Under the pieces are notes generated by a model that saw only the letters and a list, made by a program, of their open reading frames with translations, was not told the origin of the DNA and made no database searches. Both the position numbers and the translations under genes were made by a program. From contig NZ_AMSS01000046.1 in NCBI RefSeq assembly GCF_000313935.1, forward strand, positions 1 through 53,623: a DNA stretch of 53,623 nt, given 5' to 3'. Positions 41,837-53,623 of this stretch are shown one piece after another; position 1 is the first letter of the stretch, and every line of letters begins with the position of its first letter. The stretch comes from Acinetobacter sp. WC-141 (lineage in GTDB: Bacteria; Pseudomonadota; Gammaproteobacteria; Pseudomonadales; Moraxellaceae).

Positions 41837-42520
41837 TTACCATGCAGTCGTCCAGTAAGCGTTAAATGTAGAAGCAGACCATTGGCCTTTAATTAAAGCA
41901 TTGTTAAAGGCGGGTCTGTTTTCTATTTGGGCAAGATAACGGTGTATATGTTTAAACTGACTGTAATTTTGTGAGCAAGCTAATAATGGAAACTACATCA
42001 AAATATCAGCAATAGTAAACTGATCTCCAGCAAACCACGCATGTTGCTCTAAATGTTCATCAATCATTTTCATTTGTCGTTGTAACGATTGATTGAGATA
42101 GCCTTGATCGAATCCATATTTTAAAAATTTAGGAATGAAACGGATTGGAAAAGGTGTACGTTGTGCAATTTGGTGAAAGATTTGTTTGAGTACTAAATCG
42201 GGAATGAATGTTGCCTCACAATAATTTTTCCAATAATAAAAATTTAGGGGTTGTTGGTTTGATAGGCTATTCGGTCCCAATTGTGGGTGTAAATGAGATA
42301 GGTAATCTAAAATTGCTGAGGTTTCAGCTAAGACTGAAGTTTTTCCTTGTTCAATAATTTCGATAGTTGGAAATTTTGATAATTGATGAGGTGAGTTTTT
42401 ATCTTCGCCTATAACTGAATGATCTTTTATAATGAGTTTATAGCCGAGTCCTAATTCTTCTAAAAACCAAATAATGCGTTGAGAGCGAGAATTTTTTAAA
42501 TGAAATAATCGAATTTGCAT
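41837..42520 (-). pseudogene. Glutathione S-transferase gene with an amber codon
   Basis: The frame encodes a GST-like protein: thioredoxin-fold N-terminus (IRLFHLKNSRSQRIIWFLEELGL, LAETSAILDYL) and helical C-domain. At 41993-41995 a TAG interrupts the conserved FTIADILM motif. After it the same frame continues for another 51 sense codons (starting FPLLACSQNYSQFKHIHRYL, ending AYWTTAW) to a TAA at 41837. The full length of about 226 residues would match normal GSTs. A single base change thus truncates an otherwise intact gene after 175 residues. The shortened product lacks the last helices and is probably unstable, unless the amber is suppressed. Confidence 0.82.
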
Positions 42521-42628
42521 GTCATGTCTAAATTATAGTTTTGATCTATGTTGAGTATAGAACATAATTTAATTATAAAAATATTTATAAATCAGTAAAT
42601 TATATTTTTTACATAAAAGTAGCTTAAT

Positions 42629-42663
42629 AAAAAGCCACTGCCTTAAAAATACAGTGGCTTTTT
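42629..42663. terminator. Bidirectional terminator after the TonB receptor gene
   Basis: Perfect stem AAAAAGCCACTG/CAGTGGCTTTTT with an 11-base loop. On the minus strand it ends the receptor transcript about 90 bp past the stop codon. Confidence 0.88.
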
Positions 42664-42683
42664 AGTGTTTGATATCCCTAACG

Positions 42684-42735
42684 AGATCTGACCTACAAGT
42701 TTGTCGCCTTGAAGAGGCTACCGTATATCAGATCT
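42684..42735 (+). other. Structured inverted-repeat element
   Basis: AGATCTGA and TCAGATCT form an eight-base outer stem around a 36-base interior that holds an inner stem GCCT/AGGC. On the plus strand it is followed by TTTTTATA, as in a terminator. On the minus strand it lies in the 3' untranslated part of the TonB receptor transcript. It may be a small RNA or part of a 3' UTR structure; no family is recognised. Confidence 0.4.
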
Positions 42736-42749
42736 TTTTATAGTTCAGT

Positions 42750-44864
42750 TTAGAACGTATAGCTCATACCCAATTGAACCGTACGTGATTCACCTGGATA
42801 AGCATATAAATTGAAAGCACTTTCATCATAAACTTTGTCAAAAATATTCTTCACATCTAAGTTAAGACGAAGTTTTGGTGTTGCTTGATAATAAGAAACC
42901 AAATCTGTAATCGCATAACCTTTCATAGTGTAGGTGCTATTTGCTGTTTGTCCTGCACGCTTATCAATATATTTTTGATTAATTCCTAGACCTAAGCCTT
43001 GTAAAGGGCCACCCTGAAACTCATAGATATTTAAAAGATTAAAACTATTCTTTGGAATATTGGCTAAGGTGGTTCCTTTTTTCAAAGTATTGTCTTTGCT
43101 GACTTCTGCATCTGTATAGGCATATCCACCAATAATTTTCCAAGCTGGAGTAATTTGCCCTGCAACATTTAGCTCAATACCTTGGCTACGAACTTCGCCA
43201 GCAGCAACTTTATAGGCTGAATCTACAGGATCGAGGGTTAATACATTTTCTTTTTTTGCATAAAAAATAGCAGAGTCAACCGATAGCATATTGTCGAGTG
43301 CTTGCCATTTAAAGCCTAACTCGTAAGCCATGCCTTCCTCTGGGTCAAAACCTTCTCCATTTCGGCTAGCACCAGTGTTTGGTTTAAAAGATTTTGCAGC
43401 ATTGCTATAGATTGAAAGGTCATCACGAGCTTTAAAAACCAAACCTAAACGTGGAATAAATGCATTGTGACTCGTATTCCAATTTGCAGTATTCGGTAAT
43501 AGGTTTTTGTAATCATGTGCGTAGTGCTCAAAACGTAAACCCAGTAGCGCGCTTAAGCGCTCATTTAAATCGATTTGGTCTTGTACAAAAAGGGCGGTTG
43601 TTTTTAAGTTTTCACGATCATGTGTAGTAACCCGATTAAGCTCAGGTAGCGGTTGGCCTAAAACAGGATTATAAATATTAATAGGGTAACTACCGACATC
43701 ACCACTTGAACGAATAATATATGACTTGTAATCATAATTTTCATATTCAAGCCCAGTCACTAAAGTATGAGTTAGACCTAAAATTTGGAAATTACCTGTT
43801 AGATTAATTTGGGCATCGGTATCTTGCCATTTCAATTCACGATAGTTGTAATTTCGGCCTAAAGTTTCACCGTCATTTTGAATGCCATTTGCCTCTACCG
43901 CATAGCCATACAATTTGCCATTTAAATATTGCACACCAGCATTCAGTTTCCAGTCATTTCCAAGGTCGTGTTCGACTCGTAATTGAGTCATATTATTATC
44001 ATTGTAGAGTCGGTTGTTGTATTTACCCGTTTCCCATAAATAGGTTTCTGGTGAGCTATTAAAAGATTTCTGTGTTGGATAACGTGTATGACCACGGTCA
44101 AGCGGATGCTGGTTTCTTAAAATATCGGCTTCGAAGGTAACTTTAGTCGCGTCGGAAGCTTGCCATTGAATGACTGGAGCAATTCCATAACGTTTAGACT
44201 CAACGTGGTCGCGATAACTATCACCACCTTCTGCAATCACATTGAGGCGATAACCAATGTTTTCTGCATTTGGAATGATGCCTGTTGTATCTATAGTGGT
44301 GCGATATAAACCTTCACTGTTAAGCTGGGCACCTAAAGTAGTTTGTTGCTCAGACTTTGGAGTTTTAGAAATTAAGTTAAACGTACCACCTGGGTCACCA
44401 CGGCCATACAAGCTAGAAGAGGGGCCACGCAAAACGTCTACGCGTTCAATCGTGTTGCTATCTGGAGCGTTCGGATAACCGCGGTTAATCGGGAATCCGT
44501 TACGGTAAAACTCACCGCTGGTGAAACCACGAAGGTTAAACCCTGTTAAACCTTGACCGCCAAAGTTATTAGCACGAGTAACACCGCCAGCTAAATCCAA
44601 CGCTTCGATTAAACGTGTTGCTCCAATATCTTCAATTACTTTTTGGGTCACCACACTGACAGATTGCGGCGTATCTTTTAATGAGACTTCACTACGTGTT
44701 GCGCTACTTGAATTATCTACTTTGTAAGTTTGATCAGCAGCTTGTTGAGCTTTAATTTTAATAGTAGCAAGCGTAGTTGAAGATTGATCTGTTTCTGCGA
44801 AAGCACTTGAGATACAGCAGAGTTGAGCGATGCTCAGGGAGAGGAGGCGAAGCTTAAGATCCAT
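42750..44864 (-). CDS. TonB-dependent siderophore receptor
   Basis: A 704-residue outer-membrane receptor with a signal peptide (about 1-23, ending SSAFAE). The plug domain (about 45-180, with KDTPQSVSVVTQKVIEDIGA and VLRGPSSSLYGRGDPGGTFN) leads to a 22-strand barrel ending in GMSYTF, whose terminal Phe is the usual barrel signal. It belongs to the FhuA/FpvA/FoxA-like siderophore class (TIGR01783-type). The ligand cannot be deduced. A TonB box may be the TLATIKI stretch near residue 31. Upstream AT-rich DNA has a possible Fur-like inverted repeat, so iron repression is likely. Confidence 0.9.
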   Translation of the reverse strand: MDLKLRLLSLSIAQLCCISSAFAETDQSSTTLATIKIKAQQAADQTYKVDNSSSATRSEVSLKDTPQSVSVVTQKVIEDIGATRLIEALDLAGGVTRANNFGGQGLTGFNLRGFTSGEFYRNGFPINRGYPNAPDSNTIERVDVLRGPSSSLYGRGDPGGTFNLISKTPKSEQQTTLGAQLNSEGLYRTTIDTTGIIPNAENIGYRLNVIAEGGDSYRDHVESKRYGIAPVIQWQASDATKVTFEADILRNQHPLDRGHTRYPTQKSFNSSPETYLWETGKYNNRLYNDNNMTQLRVEHDLGNDWKLNAGVQYLNGKLYGYAVEANGIQNDGETLGRNYNYRELKWQDTDAQINLTGNFQILGLTHTLVTGLEYENYDYKSYIIRSSGDVGSYPINIYNPVLGQPLPELNRVTTHDRENLKTTALFVQDQIDLNERLSALLGLRFEHYAHDYKNLLPNTANWNTSHNAFIPRLGLVFKARDDLSIYSNAAKSFKPNTGASRNGEGFDPEEGMAYELGFKWQALDNMLSVDSAIFYAKKENVLTLDPVDSAYKVAAGEVRSQGIELNVAGQITPAWKIIGGYAYTDAEVSKDNTLKKGTTLANIPKNSFNLLNIYEFQGGPLQGLGLGINQKYIDKRAGQTANSTYTMKGYAITDLVSYYQATPKLRLNLDVKNIFDKVYDESAFNLYAYPGESRTVQLGMSYTF

Positions 44865-45169
44865 TTAAAACCTTGTTGATAATAAATATCAGTATAAAAA
44901 TAAGAATTATTATATTGTAAAACTATGTGTAAAAAGAATACTGGATCAATGAAATATTTGCACAAGTGTATTTTATTTAGAAATATAAATGATAAAAATT
45001 AAAAAACAAGCAACGATAGGTTTAAATAATTATAAATTACAGTTTAAAATAGAGCATCAAATACATAAAACAATAGCTTTTAAAATCAAATAAATAATTT
45101 ATAGCTAACCGTTTTTAATTGTATTTTTGAAAATCAAAATAGTTTTTATATTTATTTAGGGGAAGTTCG
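44865..45169. other. AT-rich gap between divergent genes
   Basis: 305 bp without an ORF of note. It contains a possible Fur-like site near the receptor gene and AT-rich runs that could hold promoters for both divergent genes. I see no RNA gene or strong repeat. Confidence 0.6.
44899..44911 (-). promoter_or_regulatory. Possible Fur box of the TonB receptor gene
   Basis: AATAA-GAA-TTATT inverted repeat about 35 bp before the receptor start. It fits only loosely to the Fur consensus GATAATGATAATCATTATC and is offered because siderophore receptors are usually Fur-controlled. Confidence 0.3.
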
Positions 45170-45763
45170 ATGTTTACGATTGTTGGCATATTTTTATTAG
45201 CCATGATGATATTGGCAATTTTAAGTATTTTAAAGAAAGGGGAAAGTAGAAAGGGAAATGCAAAACGTAACCCAATTAAGGGAAAACGTATCATTACTAT
45301 GAATGAGCAACCTACTTTTATGAAGCTAAGAGAAGCTTTACCTGAACATATTATTTTGGCACAAGTTGCTTTTAGTGCATTTATGACAGCACAAGGATAT
45401 GCGACACGTAATTTGTTTAATCGTAAAGTTGCTGATTTTATTGTGTTAGATAAGGCATTTAATATTGTTGCTATTGTTGAACTAGATGATTCGAGTCATA
45501 AGGGGAAAGAAAAAACTCATGAAGAACGAGATGCTTTAATTCAGGAAGCTGGTTTTAGAGTTGTACGTTATAAAAGAACACCAGAGCTTGCACAAATACA
45601 TGCAGATTTTAATATTGCAACAATCTCATTAGCTCAAGTTTCAATAGAACCAAACTCAAGTGAAACAAGAACAAAGTTTGTCGCTGATGCAATAACTGTT
45701 GAAAGAGACGATCCGACAATACAACCTTTACCATATATTGATGAAGTAAAGTTGAAATCTTAA
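45170..45763 (+). CDS. Membrane-anchored DUF2726 nuclease-like protein
   Basis: A 197-residue protein with one N-terminal membrane helix (residues 1-22), a basic linker and a DUF2726 domain. The domain shows the restriction-endonuclease-like pattern KVADFIVLDKAFNIVAIVELDDSSHKGKEK followed by RDALIQEAGFRVVRYKR. This fold is shared with Vsr/DUF559-type nucleases, but activity has not been shown for the family. AGGGGAAG precedes the ATG. It stands alone, so the context gives no clue. Confidence 0.75.
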   Translation: MFTIVGIFLLAMMILAILSILKKGESRKGNAKRNPIKGKRIITMNEQPTFMKLREALPEHIILAQVAFSAFMTAQGYATRNLFNRKVADFIVLDKAFNIVAIVELDDSSHKGKEKTHEERDALIQEAGFRVVRYKRTPELAQIHADFNIATISLAQVSIEPNSSETRTKFVADAITVERDDPTIQPLPYIDEVKLKS

Positions 45764-45861
45764 ATTTTGAAAAATACTAAGCTATCTCATGGATAAAATT
45801 TGAAGTGAGATAAAGTAATTTAAAAGATGTGATTTTGAAATGAATTTCTTATAAAAGAAAT

Positions 45862-45937
45862 TGGCGTCCCTACGGGGATTCGAACCCCGGTTACCGCCGT
45901 GAAAGGGCGATGTCCTAGGCCTCTAGACGATAGGGAC
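45862..45937 (-). tRNA. tRNA-Glu (TTC)
   Basis: A 76 nt tRNA on the minus strand with an encoded CCA end. The acceptor stem is GTCCCTA, the anticodon loop CCTTTCA has TTC anticodon, and the T arm carries GGTTCGAATCC. The D arm TCGTCTAGAGGCC is typical of tRNA-Glu. Confidence 0.95.
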
Positions 45938-45955
45938 GTTGAGGATGGCGGTATC

Positions 45956-46618
45956 TTAAGAAGCCACCACCAAACTGTCAAGTAGGTAAGGAGACAGTTT
46001 GTTCAAAATATAGCAAAACAGTTCAGCAGTTTTCTGAGTATCGTATAAAGCAGAGTGTGCTTCTTTACCATCGAACTCAATTCCAGCTTGAATACATGCT
46101 TTAGCAAGGACAGTCTGTCCAAACATAACAGCACTTAAAGTGACCGTATCCATGACTGAAAAACTATGAAATGGATTCTGGTTTTTTGTGCTTGTACGCG
46201 CAATTGCCGCTTGTAAAAAACCAAGATCAAAATGGGCATTGTGACCAACCAACACTGCGTGGGTACAATGTTGCTGTTTACGAACTTCATTGACTGATTT
46301 AAAAATACGGCGCAATGCTGTTCGCTCATCTTCAGCCATTGCTATACGCATTGGGTTGAATGGATCAATACCAATAAAGTCTAGCGAACGGCGGTCGAGG
46401 TTAGCCCCTTCAAACGGGTTAATGTGCGCATGAAATGCTGGACCAGGGACAAATTGTCCCTGAGCATCATACACAATTGGAATGCACGCAATTTCTAGCA
46501 ATGCATCTGTCTGGGCATTAAAACCTGCAGTTTCAACGTCAACAACCACAGGTAAGAAGCCACGAAAACGTTGGCCAATGACCGGGACAGAGGTTTCTTG
46601 TGTCACACTTTTCTCCAT
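45956..46618 (-). CDS. rnt: Ribonuclease T
   Basis: A 220-residue DEDD-type 3' exoribonuclease that trims tRNA and other stable RNA ends. Catalytic segments are [10 protein letters not shown] (Asp, Glu), [10 protein letters not shown] (Asp) and [10 protein letters not shown] (His, Asp). Length matches the family. It overlaps the end of pyrC by 16 bp and is followed 18 bp later by tRNA-Glu on the same strand, which would itself be a substrate. Confidence 0.93.
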   Translation of the reverse strand: MEKSVTQETSVPVIGQRFRGFLPVVVDVETAGFNAQTDALLEIACIPIVYDAQGQFVPGPAFHAHINPFEGANLDRRSLDFIGIDPFNPMRIAMAEDERTALRRIFKSVNEVRKQQHCTHAVLVGHNAHFDLGFLQAAIARTSTKNQNPFHSFSVMDTVTLSAVMFGQTVLAKACIQAGIEFDGKEAHSALYDTQKTAELFCYILNKLSPYLLDSLVVAS

Positions 46619-47637
46619 TGCAGCGTTTTCCCGGCATGCAGCGGGATAATTTTTTGATCATCTAAATAATCAAAAGATTCTGGTACAAGGTTATCTTCTT
46701 TTACCAAGGTAATGGTAGAAGTATTACGTGGTAGACCGTAGAAGTCTGCGCCAAAGTGGCTTGCAAAACCTTCTAAACGCTCTAATTTACCCACTTGGTC
46801 AAATGCTTGGGCATAAAGCTCAATTGCATTAGGTGCACTATAACAGCCCGCACAGCCACACGCATTTTCTTTTGCATTTTGTGAGTGAGGTGCACTGTCT
46901 GTACCTAAGAAGAATTTAGGATTACCACTTGTTGCAACTTCAAGCAAAGTTGTTTGGTGTGTTTGGCGCTTCAAAATTGGTAAACAATAAAAATGCGGTT
47001 TAATACCACCGACCAACATGTCATTACGGTTAAATAATAAATGCTGAGGAGTGATTGTTGCCGCAACATTACGGTCATGCTCTAAAACAAAATGAGCCGC
47101 ATCGCTTGTTGTAATGTGCTCAAGTACCACTTTAAGTTTTGGAAACTGTTGTAAGAGTGGGTTGAGTACTTCATCAAGAAAACGTTTTTCGCGGTCAAAA
47201 ATATCGACATGGTTATGAGTGACTTCACCATGAAGTAATAATGGAACTTGATGTTCTTCTAATTGCTCAATCACTGCATAAACTTTACGAATGTCACTTA
47301 CACCGTTATCAGAATTGGTGGTCGCGCCTGCTGGGTAAAGTTTAATTGCATTTACATGCCCAGATTCTTTAATTTTACGAACTTCGTCTGGTGAAGTGAA
47401 GTCAGTAAAATAAAGCACCATACGTGGGTCAAAATTAAGACCCTCTGGAACATGAGCAAGAATACGTTCACGGTAAGCCAATGCTTCTTCCACAGTTTTT
47501 ACTGGCGGAACAAGGTTTGGCATACAGATCGCTCGAGCAAACTGTTTAGCCAAATCAGGTACGGTACGTTTTAATGCTAAACCATCACGTAAATGTGCAT
47601 GCCAGTCATCTGGCTGGAGCAGGGTAATAGAGTCCAA
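46603..47637 (-). CDS. pyrC: Dihydroorotase PyrC
   Basis: A 344-residue type II dihydroorotase, third step of pyrimidine synthesis. Zinc ligands appear in [10 protein letters not shown] near the N-terminus. The carboxylated Lys is in [15 protein letters not shown], with further metal His in LLHGEVT and LEHITT, and the active-site Asp in [10 protein letters not shown]. Length matches E. coli PyrC. Translation of rnt begins before its stop codon, so the two are coupled. Confidence 0.95.
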   Translation of the reverse strand: MDSITLLQPDDWHAHLRDGLALKRTVPDLAKQFARAICMPNLVPPVKTVEEALAYRERILAHVPEGLNFDPRMVLYFTDFTSPDEVRKIKESGHVNAIKLYPAGATTNSDNGVSDIRKVYAVIEQLEEHQVPLLLHGEVTHNHVDIFDREKRFLDEVLNPLLQQFPKLKVVLEHITTSDAAHFVLEHDRNVAATITPQHLLFNRNDMLVGGIKPHFYCLPILKRQTHQTTLLEVATSGNPKFFLGTDSAPHSQNAKENACGCAGCYSAPNAIELYAQAFDQVGKLERLEGFASHFGADFYGLPRNTSTITLVKEDNLVPESFDYLDDQKIIPLHAGKTLQWRKV

Positions 47638-47786
47638 GGCAGTTCAAACTTCGAAATAAAACAAATGATAATCGATAAAGTGTGAAAATGGTAACGAGAA
47701 TTACGGACAAATGGCAAAATAAAGCGCAAGAGGCCTTAAAAATTAATGTTATATTTTGTTAATGTGTGAGAGGCAGGAATCGGGTA

Positions 47787-49049
47787 GTGGCAAATAGGGG
47801 CAATGTACATGAATTACTCAAAGCAAAAGAAGAAATAGAATATCTTGTAACTTTACATACTCATCGTTATGCCAATACACCTTTACCTCATCAATTAGAA
47901 AAAAAGTTCTGGTGCTTAAACCTTGAACGAACTAAACAAAATATCTCAAAATTTTTAGCAAGTGGCGTTCTTACCTATCTCATTTTTATTTTATTGGCAC
48001 TGCCTACTGATTATTTGGTAATCGGTGTGCCTTACATTACTTGGGACTTTATTTATTGCTTACTGAGCGCAATTAATATTGCTTGTGCACTGTTGCTATT
48101 TTGGGCTTTTGCTAAGTTAAAGAAACTCACTGAATATTTTTATATTGCTGCATGCGGTATTGTATTTTTTACGATTATTATCAATGCAATGTTGCTTCTT
48201 AGCGTAGGAAATGTCGCTCTTAAAAATCAGTCGATGTTGCTACTTTCTTTTTTATATATGCTTGGTTTTATTTTGAGCGGTATAAAGCCTGTGCACATGC
48301 TTTATGTGGGTTTGATCGCAGCAATTTCTGTTTTTTCTCTATTGATTTTATTGCAAGCGAATTGTGATTATATTGCTTTGGGGCGGGCATTGTTTGGTAG
48401 CTGTATTTTAGGTTTTTCAATTAGTACGATGCTTATATCGAGAGAAAGAAGCCTTTTTTTAAATAATCAGCTTGCTGAGCTTAATGAGCAGATTTTACGT
48501 ATAGAGGCCTCTGAGTTACTTCATTTAAGTCAGCAAGATGCACTCACTAATATCTCGAACCGACGTACTTTTGATGAGATGTTTGACTTTTTTTACTATC
48601 GGGCAAAGCAAGAGCAACGACCATTAGCCGTTTTATTTATTGATATCGATTTTTTTAAAAACTATAACGATTTTTATGGGCACCAGATGGGCGACAAGGT
48701 CATCGCATCTATTGCTTCTGCAATTAAAAATTCGATTCGGCATGTTGATTTTGTGGCCCGTTATGGCGGCGAAGAGTTTGTGGTTCTTTTACCGAAAACA
48801 CCCGCTCAAGGTGCCTACGCTGTGGCTGCCAATATTTATAAAGCGATAGAGCGTCAAGCGATTCCTCATGCGGCATCTTTAGTTTCTAAGCATGTGACCA
48901 TTAGTTTGGGTTTTACCGTTTATACAGAAGGTTTAAAAGTCACTCAGGAAAATTTAATTCATGCTGCCGATCAAGCTTTATATCGGGCTAAGCAGCTTGG
49001 GCGTAACCAAATTTATTATCAGCCTTTACAAGTCGCCGAAATTGCCTGA
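47787..49049 (+). CDS. Membrane diguanylate cyclase (GGDEF)
   Basis: A 420-residue protein with about six membrane helices in the first 215 residues and a C-terminal GGDEF domain that makes cyclic di-GMP. The active motif is RYGGEEFVVLLP, and the inhibitory RxxD site (RHVD) five residues before it is intact, so product feedback is expected. A coiled linker (NQLAELNEQILRIEASELLHL) joins membrane and catalytic parts. The start is uncertain: GTG at 47787 has CAGGAA eight bases upstream, while GTG at 47766 has no ribosome site. The signal sensed is unknown. Confidence 0.88.
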   Translation: MANRGNVHELLKAKEEIEYLVTLHTHRYANTPLPHQLEKKFWCLNLERTKQNISKFLASGVLTYLIFILLALPTDYLVIGVPYITWDFIYCLLSAINIACALLLFWAFAKLKKLTEYFYIAACGIVFFTIIINAMLLLSVGNVALKNQSMLLLSFLYMLGFILSGIKPVHMLYVGLIAAISVFSLLILLQANCDYIALGRALFGSCILGFSISTMLISRERSLFLNNQLAELNEQILRIEASELLHLSQQDALTNISNRRTFDEMFDFFYYRAKQEQRPLAVLFIDIDFFKNYNDFYGHQMGDKVIASIASAIKNSIRHVDFVARYGGEEFVVLLPKTPAQGAYAVAANIYKAIERQAIPHAASLVSKHVTISLGFTVYTEGLKVTQENLIHAADQALYRAKQLGRNQIYYQPLQVAEIA

Positions 49050-49064
49050 ATGAATTTAAAAAAT

Positions 49065-49096
49065 AAAAAGGCCACCTTAATAGGCGGCCTTTTTTG
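49065..49096. terminator. Bidirectional terminator, cyclase gene and argG
   Basis: AAAAAGGCCACC/GGCGGCCTTTTTT stem with a six-base loop between convergent genes. Confidence 0.88.
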
Positions 49097-49110
49097 ACGT
49101 TATAAGAAAA

Positions 49111-50469
<1,359 letters not shown>

Positions 50470-50473
50470 TTAT

Positions 50474-50499
50474 AAAAAAGACCCCGTTGAGGTGGTCTC
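50474..50499 (-). promoter_or_regulatory. Terminator-like hairpin in the argG leader
   Basis: On the minus strand AGACCACC-TCAAC-GGGGTCT forms a GC-rich stem with one bulge, followed by six T, and ends 20 bp before the argG start. No minus-strand gene lies upstream, so it is not the end of another unit. A TACAAT -10 box (50520-50525) would start the RNA just before it. Attenuation or antitermination of argG is suggested. Confidence 0.55.
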
Positions 50500-50640
50500 G
50501 AGAATTCTGAATGGCGGCTATTGTAGCACTATTCACGGTGCTTTTTTTGGCAAAAAAATCATTAATTCACTTGTTCTGATTGGTATTTATTATTTGAAGA
50601 AAATATAGGATTGTCTTCTTTATATATAGATTGACCATAA

Positions 50641-52764
<2,124 letters not shown>

Positions 52765-52849
52765 AATTGATGAAACAATATGCACTTGAACACAAAGCGA
52801 TGATATTTTTCTTGAATAAAATGAATAAGCTTTGTATTCTTACGCACAT

Positions 52850-52939
52850 GGAAGCGTGGCAGAGCGGTTTAATGCACCGGTCTTGAAAACCGACGAGGGT
52901 GTGAGTCCTCCGTGAGTTCGAATCTCACCGCTTCCGCCA
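52850..52939 (+). tRNA. tRNA-Ser (TGA)
   Basis: A 90 nt tRNA with long variable arm and encoded CCA. The acceptor stem is GGAAGCG/CGCTTCC, the anticodon loop TCTTGAAAA carries TGA, and the T arm is GAGTTCGAATCTC. Long-arm tRNA genes are common integration targets, and the DNA after it differs in character from the core genes. Confidence 0.95.
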
Positions 52940-52947
52940 AAATTCTA

Positions 52948-52981
52948 AATAAGCCCTTGTTTTTACAAGGGCTTATTTTTT
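52948..52981 (+). terminator. Terminator after tRNA-Ser
   Basis: Perfect 12-base stem AATAAGCCCTTG/CAAGGGCTTATT with a six-base loop, followed by T. Confidence 0.92.
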
Positions 52982-53319
52982 ATCTGTTATTTTACCCCTC
53001 AACCTACCCCACATTAAAACTTGGATTAGAATAGTTAAAATAAGAATAATTCAGATGGCTTAAGATTGAGGTTTAAATTTCTTTAAGCATTTTCTAACTT
53101 CATTTATTAATTTTTTTTAAATCTATATAGAAGCACTTAACGTGCAGCTTTCTGAATCGGTAAAATATATCAATTCTAGTTTACGATCTTTAGTGTCTAT
53201 AGATGAATCTAAAATAAACACTTGAGTTCTTTACAGGTATTAAGACGACATTTGATGACGTACTTATCTTTTATTTGTACTGAAGTTGATTAAAATCCTA
53301 ATTGAAGGAGGTTAGTCAT
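52982..53319. other. Gene-poor DNA between tRNA-Ser and the small ORF
   Basis: About 340 AT-rich bases without a usable ORF, repeat or RNA structure that I can support. Its low coding content beside a tRNA gene and an insertion sequence suggests a remnant accessory region. Confidence 0.5.
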
Positions 53320-53397
53320 ATGAATAAAGATGTAGTGTATTTAATACAAAATGAAGGCAAGGAAATTGTATTACATTGTCAACGTGACACAAACTGA
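53320..53397 (+). pseudogene. Small ORF apparently cut by an insertion sequence
   Basis: An ORF behind an ideal AAGGAGG ribosome site, beginning MNKDVVYLIQNEGKEIVLHC. It runs into the left end of the insertion sequence at about 53377 and stops at 53395-53397 after 25 codons, the last six or so from the element. The strong ribosome site suggests a real gene whose remainder lies beyond the element. Its family cannot be identified from 19 residues. Confidence 0.5.
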
Positions 53398-53623
53398 TGT
53401 GTGCTGAAAAAACAGGAGGTTTTAACTTGGTAAACTAAACACACTCATCAGGAGTTTACCATGAGCAAGAAACACAAGACTTACACCACAGAATTTAAAG
53501 CTGAAGCCATCAAATTAATTGAAGCCAATCAAGGCAATGTCTCGGAAACAGCCAGACAACTTAGCATTTGAATGCAAACTCTTTCAAATTGGAATACCAA
53601 AGCAAAGGCTGGAACTTTAGCAG
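53377..53623 (+). mobile_element. Left end of an IS3-like insertion sequence
   Basis: Begins with TGTCAACGTGACAC, a TG-starting terminal sequence that is itself an inverted repeat (TGTCA-ACG-TGACA). About 84 bp later the transposase frame starts. The right end is outside the window, so the exact boundary and target duplication cannot be checked. Confidence 0.6.
53461..53623 (+). pseudogene. IS3-family OrfA with premature stop (partial)
   Basis: The frame encodes MSKKHKTYTTEFKAEAIKLI, then EANQGNVSETARQLSI and, after an in-frame TGA (53569-53571), MQTLSNWNTKAKAGTLA. This is the helix-turn-helix of IS3-type OrfA proteins (HTH_Tnp_1). The TGA stands where a sense codon is expected, so the copy is probably inactive on its own. 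A CAGGAG ribosome site lies nine bases before the ATG. The gene continues past the window. Confidence 0.75.

Noticed and set aside
53461..53623. TGA in the transposase as a selenocysteine or programmed recoding site
   Set aside because: No following stem or slippery run is evident, and IS3 recoding occurs near the orfA end rather than in the helix-turn-helix; a nonsense mutation is simpler.

Overview
The window is chromosomal DNA from a gamma-proteobacterium, almost certainly Acinetobacter of the baumannii/calcoaceticus group. Evidence for this is the fused rnhA-dnaQ gene, the fimL-nudC pair, a SutA homologue, and a phage umuDC operon whose promoter carries a palindrome of the kind bound by the Acinetobacter repressor UmuDAb. 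Coding density is high and the DNA is AT-rich. The organism call rests on gene content and motif recognition; no database search was possible.

Region 1 (1 to about 15.3 kb) is the right-hand part of a siphovirus-like prophage; its left part lies before the window. It starts with the end of the tail operon (DUF1833 protein, NlpC/P60-like protein, 1140-residue tail-tip protein J). The lysis genes follow: holin, GH108 endolysin and a tiny lipoprotein. A cargo zone comes next: a SHOCT membrane protein, a minus-strand pair with a HEPN-like member, a cluster of very small genes with one candidate -1 frameshift and one out-of-frame overlap, and a membrane protein. A short lipoprotein/terminator sequence occurs three times around this cargo (about 5446, 6248 and 8488). 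The region ends with umuD-umuC under an SOS-type operator, an SRAP/YedK protein, a two-gene cassette of unknown function and a P4-type tyrosine integrase. The integrase start lies about 150 bp from the 3' end of the 6S RNA gene, which is probably the attachment target.

Region 2 (15.3 to 31.4 kb) is core chromosome. It holds ssrS, zapA, a zapB-like gene, ygfB, pepP-ubiH-ubiI-like (ubiquinone hydroxylation), sutA, a divergent cadR/CDF metal-efflux pair, a divergent LysE/LysR pair, rsmI, yraN, dolP, an esterase gene, nudC-fimL and the rnhA-dnaQ fusion.

Region 3 (31.6 to 40.4 kb) is a cell-wall and peptide-uptake cluster. A lytic transglycosylase lipoprotein with eight LysM repeats is followed after 15 bp by a complete yejABEF ABC importer. 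The layout suggests cutting of murein coupled to import of the released peptides.

Region 4 (40.5 to 52.9 kb) carries an Old Yellow Enzyme-like oxidoreductase, a glutathione S-transferase gene interrupted by one amber codon, a TonB-dependent siderophore receptor, a DUF2726 protein, tRNA-Glu, rnt-pyrC, a membrane diguanylate cyclase, argG with a terminator-like hairpin in its leader, fadH and tRNA-Ser. The last 250 bp are the left part of an IS3-like insertion sequence that appears to cut a small ORF; its transposase reading frame has a premature stop.
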